From contig JAFYJW010000020.1 in NCBI GenBank assembly GCA_017537925.1, positions 1-63,686 on the forward strand: DNA of 63,686 nt, in the 5' to 3' direction. The notes below the pieces were generated by a model that was not told where the DNA came from, did not search any database, and saw nothing but the letters and a program-made list of their open reading frames with translations. Source of the stretch: Synergistes sp. GTDB lineage: Bacteria > Synergistota > Synergistia > Synergistales > Synergistaceae. Position numbers and translations under genes: made by a program. This document shows, in pieces, positions 26,441 to 34,965 of this stretch; within the stretch, counting starts at the first letter, position 1, and every line of letters starts with the position of its first letter.

Positions 26441-27949
26441 ATGTTCACAACGAAATTCAACGCGGATCGCCTGGAAAAAGTAATAGCGGAAACATGGCGC
26501 GGCAGGGAAGATCAGGACTGCCTGTGGTTTCAGGGAGAATGGTGGAGCGCCGGCCGTCTTCTCACTCTTGCCGACGACTGCGAGAAAAAGCTTAAAGCTT
26601 CCGGCTTCGGAAAGGGGCAGCGCATCGCGGTCCTGCTTCCGAACTCGCCGCTTTTGCACGCTCTTTCGATAGCGTGCTGGAGACTGGGCGGGGCGATAGC
26701 GCCCCTTAACGCGCGCACCGGCGTCGCCAATCTGCTGAGCACGATAAAAATGCTTGACGTGAGCGCTACGGTAGTCACGGAGGAAGGCTGCCTTAAGGCT
26801 GAAGGAGTCGTTACCGACGCGCCCCTCGTGGCCGTCACGGCGGAAGGGACCCTTCCTTCATGGAAGGGAAGGATCGGCACCCCGGAAGATGAAAAGACAG
26901 CCGTCATATTTTCCACGTCCGGCACGGCCGGGCTGCCCAAAGCCGTTATCTGCCTGCATTCGAACATAATCGGCAACCTCACGCCTATTTCCGATCATAT
27001 CCCCGGCCTTATAGCGCCGCAGTCCATATTCCTTAACGTGCTGCCGAACTTCCACACATTCGGCTTTATCATATCCGGGCTGCTTCCGCTTACATCCGGC
27101 ATCAGGCAGGCGCTCGTCCCGAGCTTTGTCCCGGTCGACAACACGATAGCCGCGATAAAAGAAGCCGGCGTCAACAAGATAATAGCGGTGCCCACGATAA
27201 TGTCCTTCCTGCTCGGCGTCCTTGCGAAAAAGGGTGAGCACTTAAGCGGCATAGAGCACGTGGTCACAGGCGGCGACAGGCTCAACATACAGCTTGACGC
27301 CCGCTGCAAAGAGTATCTGGGCGTTGGCATAATAGAAGGCTACGGCCTCACGGAATGCTCGCCGGTCGTTGCCGCCAACCACAGCGACGAAACAAAAAAG
27401 TTAGGCACCGTCGGGCTGCCCTTTGACGACTACGAGATTCAGGTGCGCGACCGCAAAGACAACATCATCGGCCTCCACGACGAAGGCGTGCTTTGGGTAA
27501 AAGGCCCGTCGGTCGTTCCCGGCTACTTCCGCGACGAGGTCAACACGAAAGACAGATTCCATGACGGCTGGTTCAACACCGGCGACGTCGTCCGCATCGA
27601 CGAGGACGGCTACATAAAGATCGTAGACCGCGCGACGGACATAATCATAGTAAGCGGCTTCAACGTATATCCGCAGGAAGTGGAAGCCGTGCTCTGCGCT
27701 CATCCTGCCGTGCACGCGGCAGTCGCCGTAGGCGAGAAGAACAACGTCGCAGGCGAAGTAGTCAAGGCCTTCATCATACTGAACGAAGGCGCGCAAGTTA
27801 CGCCGAAAGAGCTGATGGACTACTGCAAGGGGCGCCTTGCCCACTACAAGGTCCCGCGCAAGATAGGCTTCGTCACCGAATATCCGCTTTCGCCGACCGG
27901 CAAGATACTGCGCCGCGAGCTGCGCAAAATGAAAATAGAAAAACAGTAA
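26441..27949 (+). CDS. AMP-dependent acyl-CoA synthetase/ligase
   Basis: ANL-superfamily enzyme of 502 residues that activates a carboxylic acid via an acyl-adenylate, then CoA. Motifs: FSTSGTAGLPKAV (P-loop), IEGYGLTECSP, DGWFNTGDVVR and the C-terminal lysine PTGKILRRELRK. The most likely substrates are medium or long-chain fatty acids by family resemblance. ATG at 26441 is ten bases from GAGGGG; a TTG at 26435 is an alternative. Confidence 0.88.
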   Translation: MFTTKFNADRLEKVIAETWRGREDQDCLWFQGEWWSAGRLLTLADDCEKKLKASGFGKGQRIAVLLPNSPLLHALSIACWRLGGAIAPLNARTGVANLLSTIKMLDVSATVVTEEGCLKAEGVVTDAPLVAVTAEGTLPSWKGRIGTPEDEKTAVIFSTSGTAGLPKAVICLHSNIIGNLTPISDHIPGLIAPQSIFLNVLPNFHTFGFIISGLLPLTSGIRQALVPSFVPVDNTIAAIKEAGVNKIIAVPTIMSFLLGVLAKKGEHLSGIEHVVTGGDRLNIQLDARCKEYLGVGIIEGYGLTECSPVVAANHSDETKKLGTVGLPFDDYEIQVRDRKDNIIGLHDEGVLWVKGPSVVPGYFRDEVNTKDRFHDGWFNTGDVVRIDEDGYIKIVDRATDIIIVSGFNVYPQEVEAVLCAHPAVHAAVAVGEKNNVAGEVVKAFIILNEGAQVTPKELMDYCKGRLAHYKVPRKIGFVTEYPLSPTGKILRRELRKMKIEKQ

Positions 27950-27968
27950 GCACCTAAGCATAAAAAAA

Positions 27969-28008
27969 CGCGGACCCCGCAAAAGCAGGGCCCGCATTTT
28001 TATTTCTT
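27969..28008 (+). terminator. Terminator of the acyl-CoA synthetase gene
   Basis: An 11-bp GC-rich stem (27969-27979 region with 27984-27994) with two mismatches and an AAAA loop, followed by TTTTTATTTCTT. Confidence 0.75.
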
Positions 28009-28022
28009 AAAAAAGGGACGGA

Positions 28023-29285
28023 TTATTCGTCGTGATCCTTACCGTCGTTCCCGCCTTTGCCGGGAGCGTTCTCCTTAGTGTAGTTCTTTCTTTCGGTGAG
28101 CACCTTGCGGTCAGGCGACGCGTTGTGGTCGACGCGCTTTGCCATGATCTCAGCTACCGCGTCAGCGCTTCCTTCGGCTCCGAATGCCTTGATGAAGCGC
28201 TCCGCCCAGTACTGCATCTCGTCGACGATTCTGTCGATTATCGGCTGCGGCTCGGCAAGGATCATGTCGCAGAACGGCAGGTTCAGCTTCTTGTAGTCTC
28301 CGCTCTTTCTGCTGTATCCTTTTTCGTCTCCGGCCGCCACGATCTTGTCCCACAGCTCCCTTGAGATGCCGCGGTCGTTTTCCTTCGTGTAGGTGCCGCC
28401 CTCGGTGATCGCGTTGCCCGTGTCCGGATCCATCTTGATGCCGAAATAGACGTTCTGGAAGAGGGTAGCGACGTTGCCCTTGCGGATGCCGTACTTGCGG
28501 AAGGTCGAGACCTTGTCGAGCGGCGTGCCTGAAATGCCGTGCTGCGCGATAGCCACGCCGAAGGGCGCGATGGCGTCCGCTATTTCCTTCGTGCGCTTAA
28601 GGTCGATGCCTTCCATCTGTCCGACCGCCGGGTCATATGTGCCGTGGAGGCTGCCGTTGGAGATCGCAAGATAATCCGGGAATACGTTCCATGCGTTCAG
28701 CCCGCCGATATAGTACAGCGCTTCTTCGACTGTCGAAAGCTCGCCGGGACCCTTTATCTCGCCGACCTCGACCTCGAGCCCGAGCTCTGTCGGAAGCCAC
28801 CCAGCTAAAGCGCGGGTAGCCGCGAAGTTCTCATAGTCCTGAAGATGCGAGGCGTCGAGAGCAACGGATGTAAAGCCGTTTGCAGTTACCTTTGTGAGCT
28901 GTCCTACCGCCTTTAATACGTCGGCATCTCCCTTTATCGCATAGTGGTCGACATGGAGTCCGAAAACGGCTCCGTGCCCGATCTCTTCCGAATACTTCAG
29001 CGCGTAATCCGGCATATTATCGAAATTTGTGCCGCAGTATGTTGACTCGGACTTCGCAAGTTCGATAAGGATAGCCGCATTAAGCTTTTTAGCAGCGCGA
29101 AGAACCGCCTTTATAACGAGCGGGTGACGCGCGTTTGCCGCGAGGCAGATGGAATCGACTTCCCTGGCCGCTGCCGCTATATCACGCCCGCTGACCAAGC
29201 CCATTTCCGTGTTGCCAAAGCGTGCCTGCACGTTCAGCGGACGCTTTTTCAGCAGTTCCTGATAAGCCTTGCTCTTTACATCCAT
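28023..29285 (-). CDS. Class II fructose-bisphosphate/ketose-bisphosphate aldolase family protein
   Basis: Metal-dependent aldolase fold of 420 residues, longer than the usual 280-350. GLHVDHY matches the zinc-binding HxDH of class II aldolases, and AISNGSLHGTYD and AQHGISG carry further zinc/phosphate ligands. The C-terminal 60 residues are charged and glycine-rich (KENAPGKGGNDGKDHDE). The product could be FBP or a related ketose phosphate. GGGAGGAG precedes the ATG. Convergent with the acyl-CoA ligase. Confidence 0.85.
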   Translation of the reverse strand: MDVKSKAYQELLKKRPLNVQARFGNTEMGLVSGRDIAAAAREVDSICLAANARHPLVIKAVLRAAKKLNAAILIELAKSESTYCGTNFDNMPDYALKYSEEIGHGAVFGLHVDHYAIKGDADVLKAVGQLTKVTANGFTSVALDASHLQDYENFAATRALAGWLPTELGLEVEVGEIKGPGELSTVEEALYYIGGLNAWNVFPDYLAISNGSLHGTYDPAVGQMEGIDLKRTKEIADAIAPFGVAIAQHGISGTPLDKVSTFRKYGIRKGNVATLFQNVYFGIKMDPDTGNAITEGGTYTKENDRGISRELWDKIVAAGDEKGYSRKSGDYKKLNLPFCDMILAEPQPIIDRIVDEMQYWAERFIKAFGAEGSADAVAEIMAKRVDHNASPDRKVLTERKNYTKENAPGKGGNDGKDHDE

Positions 29286-29838
29286 TGGAATCTCCTCCCG
29301 AGATTTTTATAATAGATTGCCTTAGTTCATTGTAGCCCTTTTCCTTCAATATTGCAAAAAAATGTAGGGTAATAATTAAGTGAAATATTTATCTTTCTTT
29401 CTGTTTCAGGCATGCGGCAAAACGGAGCCGAAGCGGCGCGGATGATAATATAAGCAGCCGTGCCGCGGCGCGTATCATACGACGCTTTTTAAATATGCCG
29501 CGGTAATGTGATAAAATCTGTAGAGGCAGCGGATGCTGCCGTATTACGTCCGTCTGCGGAGGTGAGTCCATGTTTTCCGTTTCGTGAGGCGCTGGGAAAA
29601 ATGCTGTACACGTGATGCATGGCGCACATATGGACTCATGCTCCGGCTCTTCGTCATAAGACCCGCAGCATAAAGTCCCGGAATGTATAAGACCCGCCCG
29701 GCAGCAGGCGGACGCCGCAGATCCGATGCGGGCGCCGCCGTGCTTTTTGTGTGTATCTGAAAGCAGCGCATATCATGCGAAGATACGCGCTGCATGATGC
29801 GGCGGCACCATGGCCGGGAACTAAAGGAGGAGATTACC
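29286..29838. other. Intergenic leader with a possible UGA-containing mini-ORF
   Basis: 550 bases between divergent genes. The first half is AT-rich. From 29557 a very strong ribosome site (GGAGGTGA) precedes ATG at 29570, opening a 29-codon frame with a UGA at codon 6. See findings. No known riboswitch was recognised. Confidence 0.4.
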
Positions 29839-30999
29839 ATTAGAAACTGTGTGGAAAAAATAGATGAGCTGTTCGAAAAAATGCGCGAAGGAGTGCGGAA
29901 CGCGCCTGTAGCGGTCAAGGAGCTGAAAGAAGCGGGACGCCCGATCGTAGGCATATACTGCACCTTCACGCCCTGGGAACTGATAAACGCGGCAGGAGGC
30001 ATTCCGGTCTCTTTATGCAGCACGAGCGAAAAGCCGATAGCGGCAGCGGAGCAGCACCTTCCGCGCAACCTCTGCCCGCTGATAAAGTCAAGCTACGGCT
30101 TTGCGCTGACCGACACCTGCCCGTACTTCCACTTCTGCGACATAGTGATAGGCGAGACCACCTGCGACGGCAAGAAAAAAATGTACGAGCTGCTCAACGC
30201 GCTGCGCCCCACGCATGTGATGCAGCTGCCGCAGACGACGGAACATGCGAAGAGCCTCGAACTCTGGAAGCACGAGGTCATAAAGCTCAAAGAAGTTCTG
30301 GAAGAGCGCTTCGGCGCGTCGATAACCGACGAAAAGCTCACGTCCGCGATAAAGCTGAAAAACTCGATAAACGCGGCCGCACTGCGCTTCTACGACCTTG
30401 CAGCGCTTCCTGATCCCGTCGTATCCGGCAAGGAGATAATGCTCGTATCCGACTATATCAAATTTACCTTTGATTACGAAGAAGCTATAGCAAACGTAAA
30501 CGCGCTCACCGACAGCCTGCTTGACGCATACAAAAGCGGGCTCCGCCGCGTCTCCGCCTCTAAGCGAATACTTATCACCGGATGCCCGATGGGCAAGTCC
30601 CTCGAAAAAGTCGTGGACGCGATAGAAGCGCCGGAGAACTCCGCCGTAGTCGTCGGCTTTGAGAACTGCGGCAACCTCAAATGCACCCATTACAAAGTGC
30701 GCGAGGATATAGCGCCTCTTGACGCGATCACGGAGAAGTACCTTTCGATACCCTGCTCCGTGATGTCCCCGAACAATGAAAGGATAGAGCTTATCAGGCA
30801 CTACATCAAAAAATACCGTGCGGACGGCGTGGCGGACGTGATACTTCAGGCCTGTCATACCTACAACGTAGAGTCGCATTCGGTCCGCACCGCGCTTGCG
30901 TCGGACGGCATACCCTATATCGCGGTGGAGACCGACTATTCGCAGGGAGACGTGGGGCAGTTAGCTACAAGGTTCGGCGCATTTGCGGAGATGCTGTGA
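29839..30999 (+). CDS. DccP/YjiM-like 2-hydroxyacyl-CoA-dehydratase family protein
   Basis: Protein of about 386 residues of the HgdB/BcrB-like iron-sulfur family, closest in pattern to the double-cubane-cluster proteins (YjiM, DccP): IYCTFTPWELINAAGG, LPRNLCPLIKSSYGF and TDTCPYFHFCD hold cysteines for clusters. Double-cubane proteins catalyse low-potential reductions of small substrates. The start is unusual: AAAGGAGGAG ends six bases before ATT 29839, whereas the nearest GTG is at 29851 and the upstream ATG at 29794 has no ribosome site. It is followed immediately by its reductase. Confidence 0.85.
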   Translation: MRNCVEKIDELFEKMREGVRNAPVAVKELKEAGRPIVGIYCTFTPWELINAAGGIPVSLCSTSEKPIAAAEQHLPRNLCPLIKSSYGFALTDTCPYFHFCDIVIGETTCDGKKKMYELLNALRPTHVMQLPQTTEHAKSLELWKHEVIKLKEVLEERFGASITDEKLTSAIKLKNSINAAALRFYDLAALPDPVVSGKEIMLVSDYIKFTFDYEEAIANVNALTDSLLDAYKSGLRRVSASKRILITGCPMGKSLEKVVDAIEAPENSAVVVGFENCGNLKCTHYKVREDIAPLDAITEKYLSIPCSVMSPNNERIELIRHYIKKYRADGVADVILQACHTYNVESHSVRTALASDGIPYIAVETDYSQGDVGQLATRFGAFAEML

Positions 31000-31000
31000 G

Positions 31001-31759
31001 ATGCGCAGCATCGGCGTGGATATCGGTTCCGCCGCGACAAAGTGCGCGCTCTGGGACGGAAACGATATCATCTGCTGCATAACGCCTACCGGCTGGACCC
31101 CGAAAGAAAGCGCGGAAGCAGCCGTTGTTATGATAAAAGAAAAAGCAGGCATTGCGCCTGATGCTCCCGGGATATCAGTCACCGCCACCGGCTACGGCAG
31201 AAATGTATTTCCTGCAGACAAGCGCGTCACGGAGATAAGCTGCCACGCCGCAGGCGCCCGCTTTTTAGTGCCGGAAGTCGGCATGGTGCTCGATATCGGG
31301 GGGCAGGATTCGAAAGTCATATCGCTGCATCCGGACGGCAGAGTAGCCGACTTCATAATGAACGACAAATGCGCCGCAGGCACAGGCCGCTTCCTGCAGA
31401 ACATGGCCGTGCATTTAGGCTGTACGCTCTCCGACTTCTGCAGCATACCGGAAGGCACGGTGATGCAGCCGATAAACAGTATGTGCACGGTATTTGCCGA
31501 ATCGGAAGTGATAGGCCTTCTTGCGCACGGCATTGCAAAAGAACCGATATGCGCCGGCCTGCTTGACTCCGTCGCGCAGAAAGCAGTGACGATGATATCC
31601 CGCGCCGGCGGAAGCGGCGACATATGCTTCACCGGCGGCTGCGCTCAGAACGGAATGCTCCGGGCTCTCATCGAAGAAAAAACCGGGCGCAGAGTGATCT
31701 CTCACGCACTTTCCCAGTACGCGGGCGCAATAGGGGCCGCGCTCATCGGAGCTAAATAA
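31001..31759 (+). CDS. DccR/YjiL-like activator ATPase (BadF/BadG/HgdC family)
   Basis: ASKHA-fold ATPase of 252 residues that passes electrons to the partner component by ATP-driven conformational change. VDIGSAATKC (phosphate loop 1), LDIGGQDSKV and MNDKCAAGTGRF carry the ATP- and [4Fe-4S]-binding residues. Start ATG at 31001 lies one base after the dccP-like stop, so the pair is translationally linked. Functions as the archerase of the preceding gene. Confidence 0.9.
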   Translation: MRSIGVDIGSAATKCALWDGNDIICCITPTGWTPKESAEAAVVMIKEKAGIAPDAPGISVTATGYGRNVFPADKRVTEISCHAAGARFLVPEVGMVLDIGGQDSKVISLHPDGRVADFIMNDKCAAGTGRFLQNMAVHLGCTLSDFCSIPEGTVMQPINSMCTVFAESEVIGLLAHGIAKEPICAGLLDSVAQKAVTMISRAGGSGDICFTGGCAQNGMLRALIEEKTGRRVISHALSQYAGAIGAALIGAK

Positions 31760-31813
31760 CACGCCGCCCGAAAGGGTTTTGCTTCCATAAATTTAATCTT
31801 GCAAGCTTAATTC

Positions 31814-31848
31814 ATGCGGGGACTGTTCTCAGACAACAGCCCCCGCAT
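31814..31848 (+). terminator. Hairpin terminator after the DccP/DccR pair
   Basis: Stem of 8 plus 5 bp (31814-31821/31841-31848 and 31823-31827/31835-31839) with one A-C mismatch; only TT follows, so termination strength is uncertain. Its right arm is part of a 17-bp sequence repeated at 49770. Confidence 0.55.
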
Positions 31849-31857
31849 TTCTGTCGG
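31841..31857 (+). repeat. Left copy of 17-bp direct repeat bracketing the defence island
   Basis: CCCCGCATTTCTGTCGG occurs here and at 49770-49786 in the same orientation; AGACAA lies just ahead of both copies. See findings. Confidence 0.6.
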
Positions 31858-32043
31858 CGCTCCCTGCGCAGCGAACTTTTCCGGGACGTCGTTCCAGCTA
31901 TTTATTTGACAAATAGGATTCTGTGACAAAAGCTTTATCTTTCATATTTACTCTAATCAATATTTAATGCAAAATAGTATTAAATCCAATGTGAACGCGC
32001 CATACGGCGAAAGCCGCGGCAGAACAGCGGGGAGCGGATATCC

Positions 32044-32964
32044 ATGAGCATCTTTTTAACATTATTTGCGCTTCAAAAAATAAAAGGAGTAGGCCCTCAG
32101 ACGATATGCAGACTGGAGAGGGAAAGGATAAGCGGCATTGAGACCCCGAGGCAGATCCATGAACTGCTGGCAGAGATCGCAAAGAGCAGCGTCCGGATAA
32201 AGACTGTTTCTGTCGAAGAGATAGAGCGCCTGACGGACGAAGGAAAAAGAATCACCGAAGCTCATGACAGGCTGTCCGTCAAAGCCGTCAATTACTTTGA
32301 CGCCGCCTATCCGGAAAACCTGCGGAGGATACCTCAGCCGCCAGCTATCCTCTACTACAAGGGAAACGCCGCCTCTATGCAGCAGCGGGGGATAGCAGTT
32401 ATCGGGGCGCGCAGCGCTTCCTCTTACGGGCAGACAGTAGGCCGGCGGATAGGCGGGCTCGTCGCAGGGCACGGCTATACCGTCATCAGCGGTCTTGCTG
32501 CGGGATGCGACACTGCAGGACACACCGGATGCCTTGCTGCCGGAGGAATAACTGTTGCCTTTGTCGCTACGCTTCTTGACCAGACCTATCCGAAAAAGAA
32601 TACCCGCCTTGCGGAGGAGATAGTCGAAAAGAACGGCTGTGTCGCAAGCGAATACCCGGTCGGCACTCCCTGCAGCCAGTATTTCTTCTTCCAGAGGGAC
32701 CGCCTGCAGTGCGGGCTGGCAGAGAGCGTCATCGTAGTCGAATGCGGACCGGAAGGCGGAACATGGCATACTATCGACGGCTGCCTGCAGCTGAACAAGC
32801 CCCTCGGCTGCTTTGCCTACGAAGCGGAGCATTACTCTCGCTTCCCGAACGCGCTCGGCAACAAAAAACTGCTTGACAGCGGCAAAGCCACGGCTCTGCA
32901 CGACGATGCGGAAGTTGAGAAGTTTATCGAAAGATCCGGCGCCGTGCAGACATCGCTCTTTTAA
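32044..32964 (+). CDS. DNA-processing protein DprA-like
   Basis: Protein of 306 residues with the Rossmann-like DprA/Smf fold: GVGPQTICRLER at the N-terminus, then VIGARSASSYG and VISGLAAGCDTAGH, the nucleotide-binding blocks. DprA loads RecA on ssDNA during transformation. It is a little short and lacks the C-terminal winged helix of many DprA proteins. It sits just before the AT-rich defence operon, with base composition like the backbone, so it may be an ordinary chromosomal dprA or a defence-associated one. Confidence 0.87.
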   Translation: MSIFLTLFALQKIKGVGPQTICRLERERISGIETPRQIHELLAEIAKSSVRIKTVSVEEIERLTDEGKRITEAHDRLSVKAVNYFDAAYPENLRRIPQPPAILYYKGNAASMQQRGIAVIGARSASSYGQTVGRRIGGLVAGHGYTVISGLAAGCDTAGHTGCLAAGGITVAFVATLLDQTYPKKNTRLAEEIVEKNGCVASEYPVGTPCSQYFFFQRDRLQCGLAESVIVVECGPEGGTWHTIDGCLQLNKPLGCFAYEAEHYSRFPNALGNKKLLDSGKATALHDDAEVEKFIERSGAVQTSLF

Positions 32965-33476
32965 TAAGACAATTCAGCCGCGCAGAATCGGCGAGCTAAA
33001 TTCTGCCGTCAGTTTCTATAGTTATATCAGACCGATTCCTGATACAAAATACTATTTTAATCCTGTCCCGGGATATTCAGTTCCGGGATGTCTTTTTTCC
33101 CCCGTGTTTATGGCGATACTGCTGTCCGGTATGTGTAAGGATTGTTCTTGGCTTTATGTCGCATAGTTTTGTGCGAAACTGCATTCTTCCAAAGTAAAAC
33201 TCCTGATTGCAAATATCTGAATGAAACCCTACAAGCCTGTAATTTGAGCTGCGGAACAGGTAGGATAAACCATTTATAACTCTTTTATTAAAATTGCAAT
33301 TTAAATAATTACATAATTGTGCAATAATAAAATAAGCTGTCTAAACATGGAATTATCTGACTGTTTATGGTTGTTTGTCTGGATACGGAAACACAGTTCT
33401 TGTCACTGTAAATACTATTATTCATGCGATTATGGGTAATTTTACAGTCTGGTTCTAGAAATAGTATCTGGCAAGG
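32965..33476. other. AT-rich junction region at the start of the defence island
   Basis: No gene recognised. The composition falls sharply from about 33000. A hairpin terminator is at 33066-33098; the rest to 33476 is low-complexity AT-rich DNA with scattered stop codons in all frames. Confidence 0.5.
33066..33098 (+). terminator. Probable terminator after dprA
   Basis: TCCCGG (33066-33071) pairs with CCGGGA (33083-33088), with two further wobble pairs, an 11-base loop and a TCTTTTTT tail. Confidence 0.6.
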
Positions 33477-33710
33477 ATGGCAAGTGAGAAATTTGGAAAA
33501 CACCTTTTTAAAACAAAAATATATATCTATAGCGATCCATCATGCAAAACACGGAGTAAAGCTGACGTGCTTAGGTTTCATGGGGTTATAGAAAAAATAT
33601 GTTAGGTACTAGATACCACAGCAGATGATATCTTGGAATTTTGGATAAATGACAGAAGGCCAAGAATTAAATTTTTAAGAGAGGACTGCGGTTATGGAAG
33701 CCTATATTGA
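33477..33710 (+). pseudogene. Small ORF interrupted by an amber codon ahead of the defence operon
   Basis: A frame opening with ATG at 33477 runs 42 codons to a TAG (33603-33605) and then continues another 34 codons to a TGA at 33708-33710, overlapping the start of the next gene. The post-stop part includes DILEFWINDRRPRIKFL, which looks like real protein. No ribosome site of good spacing is present. Either the remains of a small upstream gene or chance; identity unknown. Confidence 0.35.
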
Positions 33711-34953
33711 AAAGCTTAATCAGCTGATTGCCATTAAGAAGAACAAAGGGAATAAGATAACGAAAAAAGAAAGAGAAGAATTTCTTTCCGCTTGGGGTGA
33801 ACTGATAGTAGCTGAAAATGGCTTCAGCGAAACGGTAGAGCGATACTTTTATGAGGGATTTGTTTTCGCGGGGGCAAAACCATTTGTCCAATGGGTCCTG
33901 TTATCTGAAGATAAATTTTCCGCTATTAATTCTTTGTTTAAAGGGCATTTTTTTGGAAAAGATACCCCTACATCTTTTAGAGTTCTGGTTAGTACATTGG
34001 CTCAGCTGATTATTTCGAATCCTACAGAGAAAAATCTGATTTGCCCAGTGATAGAGAATATACCCTCAGTTAGCAAGACAAAAGAAAACAAAACCCTTGT
34101 GGATGGACATAAGGTTATACTTAAATATTTTATCAGTGAGTTAAATAGTTCTTCTTTATTTCCTGTCCTATCTGAACTTAATATTAAACCTACTGTTATC
34201 AGGTCGTTTGTTGAAGTATTCGAAGTAATGATTAACAGGCTTGATTTGACAAGTCTATCAACAAAAGATGCTCAGAAGGTTGTTGCCATTAACAAATGGC
34301 TTCATCCCGATAATGAAGTTGAAAAGGCTGAGAAAGCGGAATTAATAGTCTCACAAGATTCCCAAAACGTTGTTAAAGAAAGATCTGAAGAGGTATTAAA
34401 TCAGGTAGAGCAGAATCCCCCACGGCACTTTTATAATCCATATGATCAGTTGATTAGTATGCTTAATGAAACAATATCTCTTTCCAGAGGTCTACGAGAC
34501 GAGTCAAAAAGCACAGAAAAGAAATGTACTGTCCTCCAAGAGGCAGTCAGCAATTTCCAGCGCGAAATAGAAGTCTTAAACAATCAGCTTAAAACTTCCA
34601 AACAAAGAGAAGCTTCCTTGGAAAAACAGCTGATTGATCGGGGTACCCAAATCTCTGGTCTGAGCTTACAGGTTAAAAGTTTAGAAGACGAAATACAAAA
34701 ACTGACCGAGGTGCTTGAGGCAAAAGACCAAGAGATAGATCAACGGACTCAGATGATGGATGCCTTAAGCAGGGATCGTACAAAGCAGGCTGATGAACAA
34801 ATGCATCGGTTGGCTTCTGATCTGAAAGTGGAGTATAGAGACTTTCATGATGCAGAAACACTTACTATGGACTGTGATTTAGGTGAAAACATGCGAGAAC
34901 AGTTGAAAAATGTGTTTTCAATTCTGAGCAAAGTAGGGATTAGTTTAGATTGA
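33694..34953 (+). CDS. Coiled-coil protein, first gene of the Hsp70/DrmAB operon
   Basis: Unrecognised protein of 419 residues. The N-terminal 220 residues look helical and globular (EFLSAWGELIVAENG); residues 270-375 form a long coiled coil with heptad leucines (LEKQLIDRGTQISGLSLQ); a short C-terminal domain (KVEYRDFHDAETLTMDCDL) ends NVFSILSKVGISLD. It is followed 12 bases later by the Hsp70-like gene. Coiled-coil partners of Hsp70-like proteins can act as co-chaperones or exchange factors; that role here is inference from context and architecture only. GAGAGG precedes the ATG. Confidence 0.75.
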   Translation: MEAYIEKLNQLIAIKKNKGNKITKKEREEFLSAWGELIVAENGFSETVERYFYEGFVFAGAKPFVQWVLLSEDKFSAINSLFKGHFFGKDTPTSFRVLVSTLAQLIISNPTEKNLICPVIENIPSVSKTKENKTLVDGHKVILKYFISELNSSSLFPVLSELNIKPTVIRSFVEVFEVMINRLDLTSLSTKDAQKVVAINKWLHPDNEVEKAEKAELIVSQDSQNVVKERSEEVLNQVEQNPPRHFYNPYDQLISMLNETISLSRGLRDESKSTEKKCTVLQEAVSNFQREIEVLNNQLKTSKQREASLEKQLIDRGTQISGLSLQVKSLEDEIQKLTEVLEAKDQEIDQRTQMMDALSRDRTKQADEQMHRLASDLKVEYRDFHDAETLTMDCDLGENMREQLKNVFSILSKVGISLD

Positions 34954-34965
34954 GGTGTGTAGTCA

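Noticed and set aside
31906-31936. Promoter TTGACA ahead of dprA
   Set aside because: Good -35 but no -10 at 16-18 bases.
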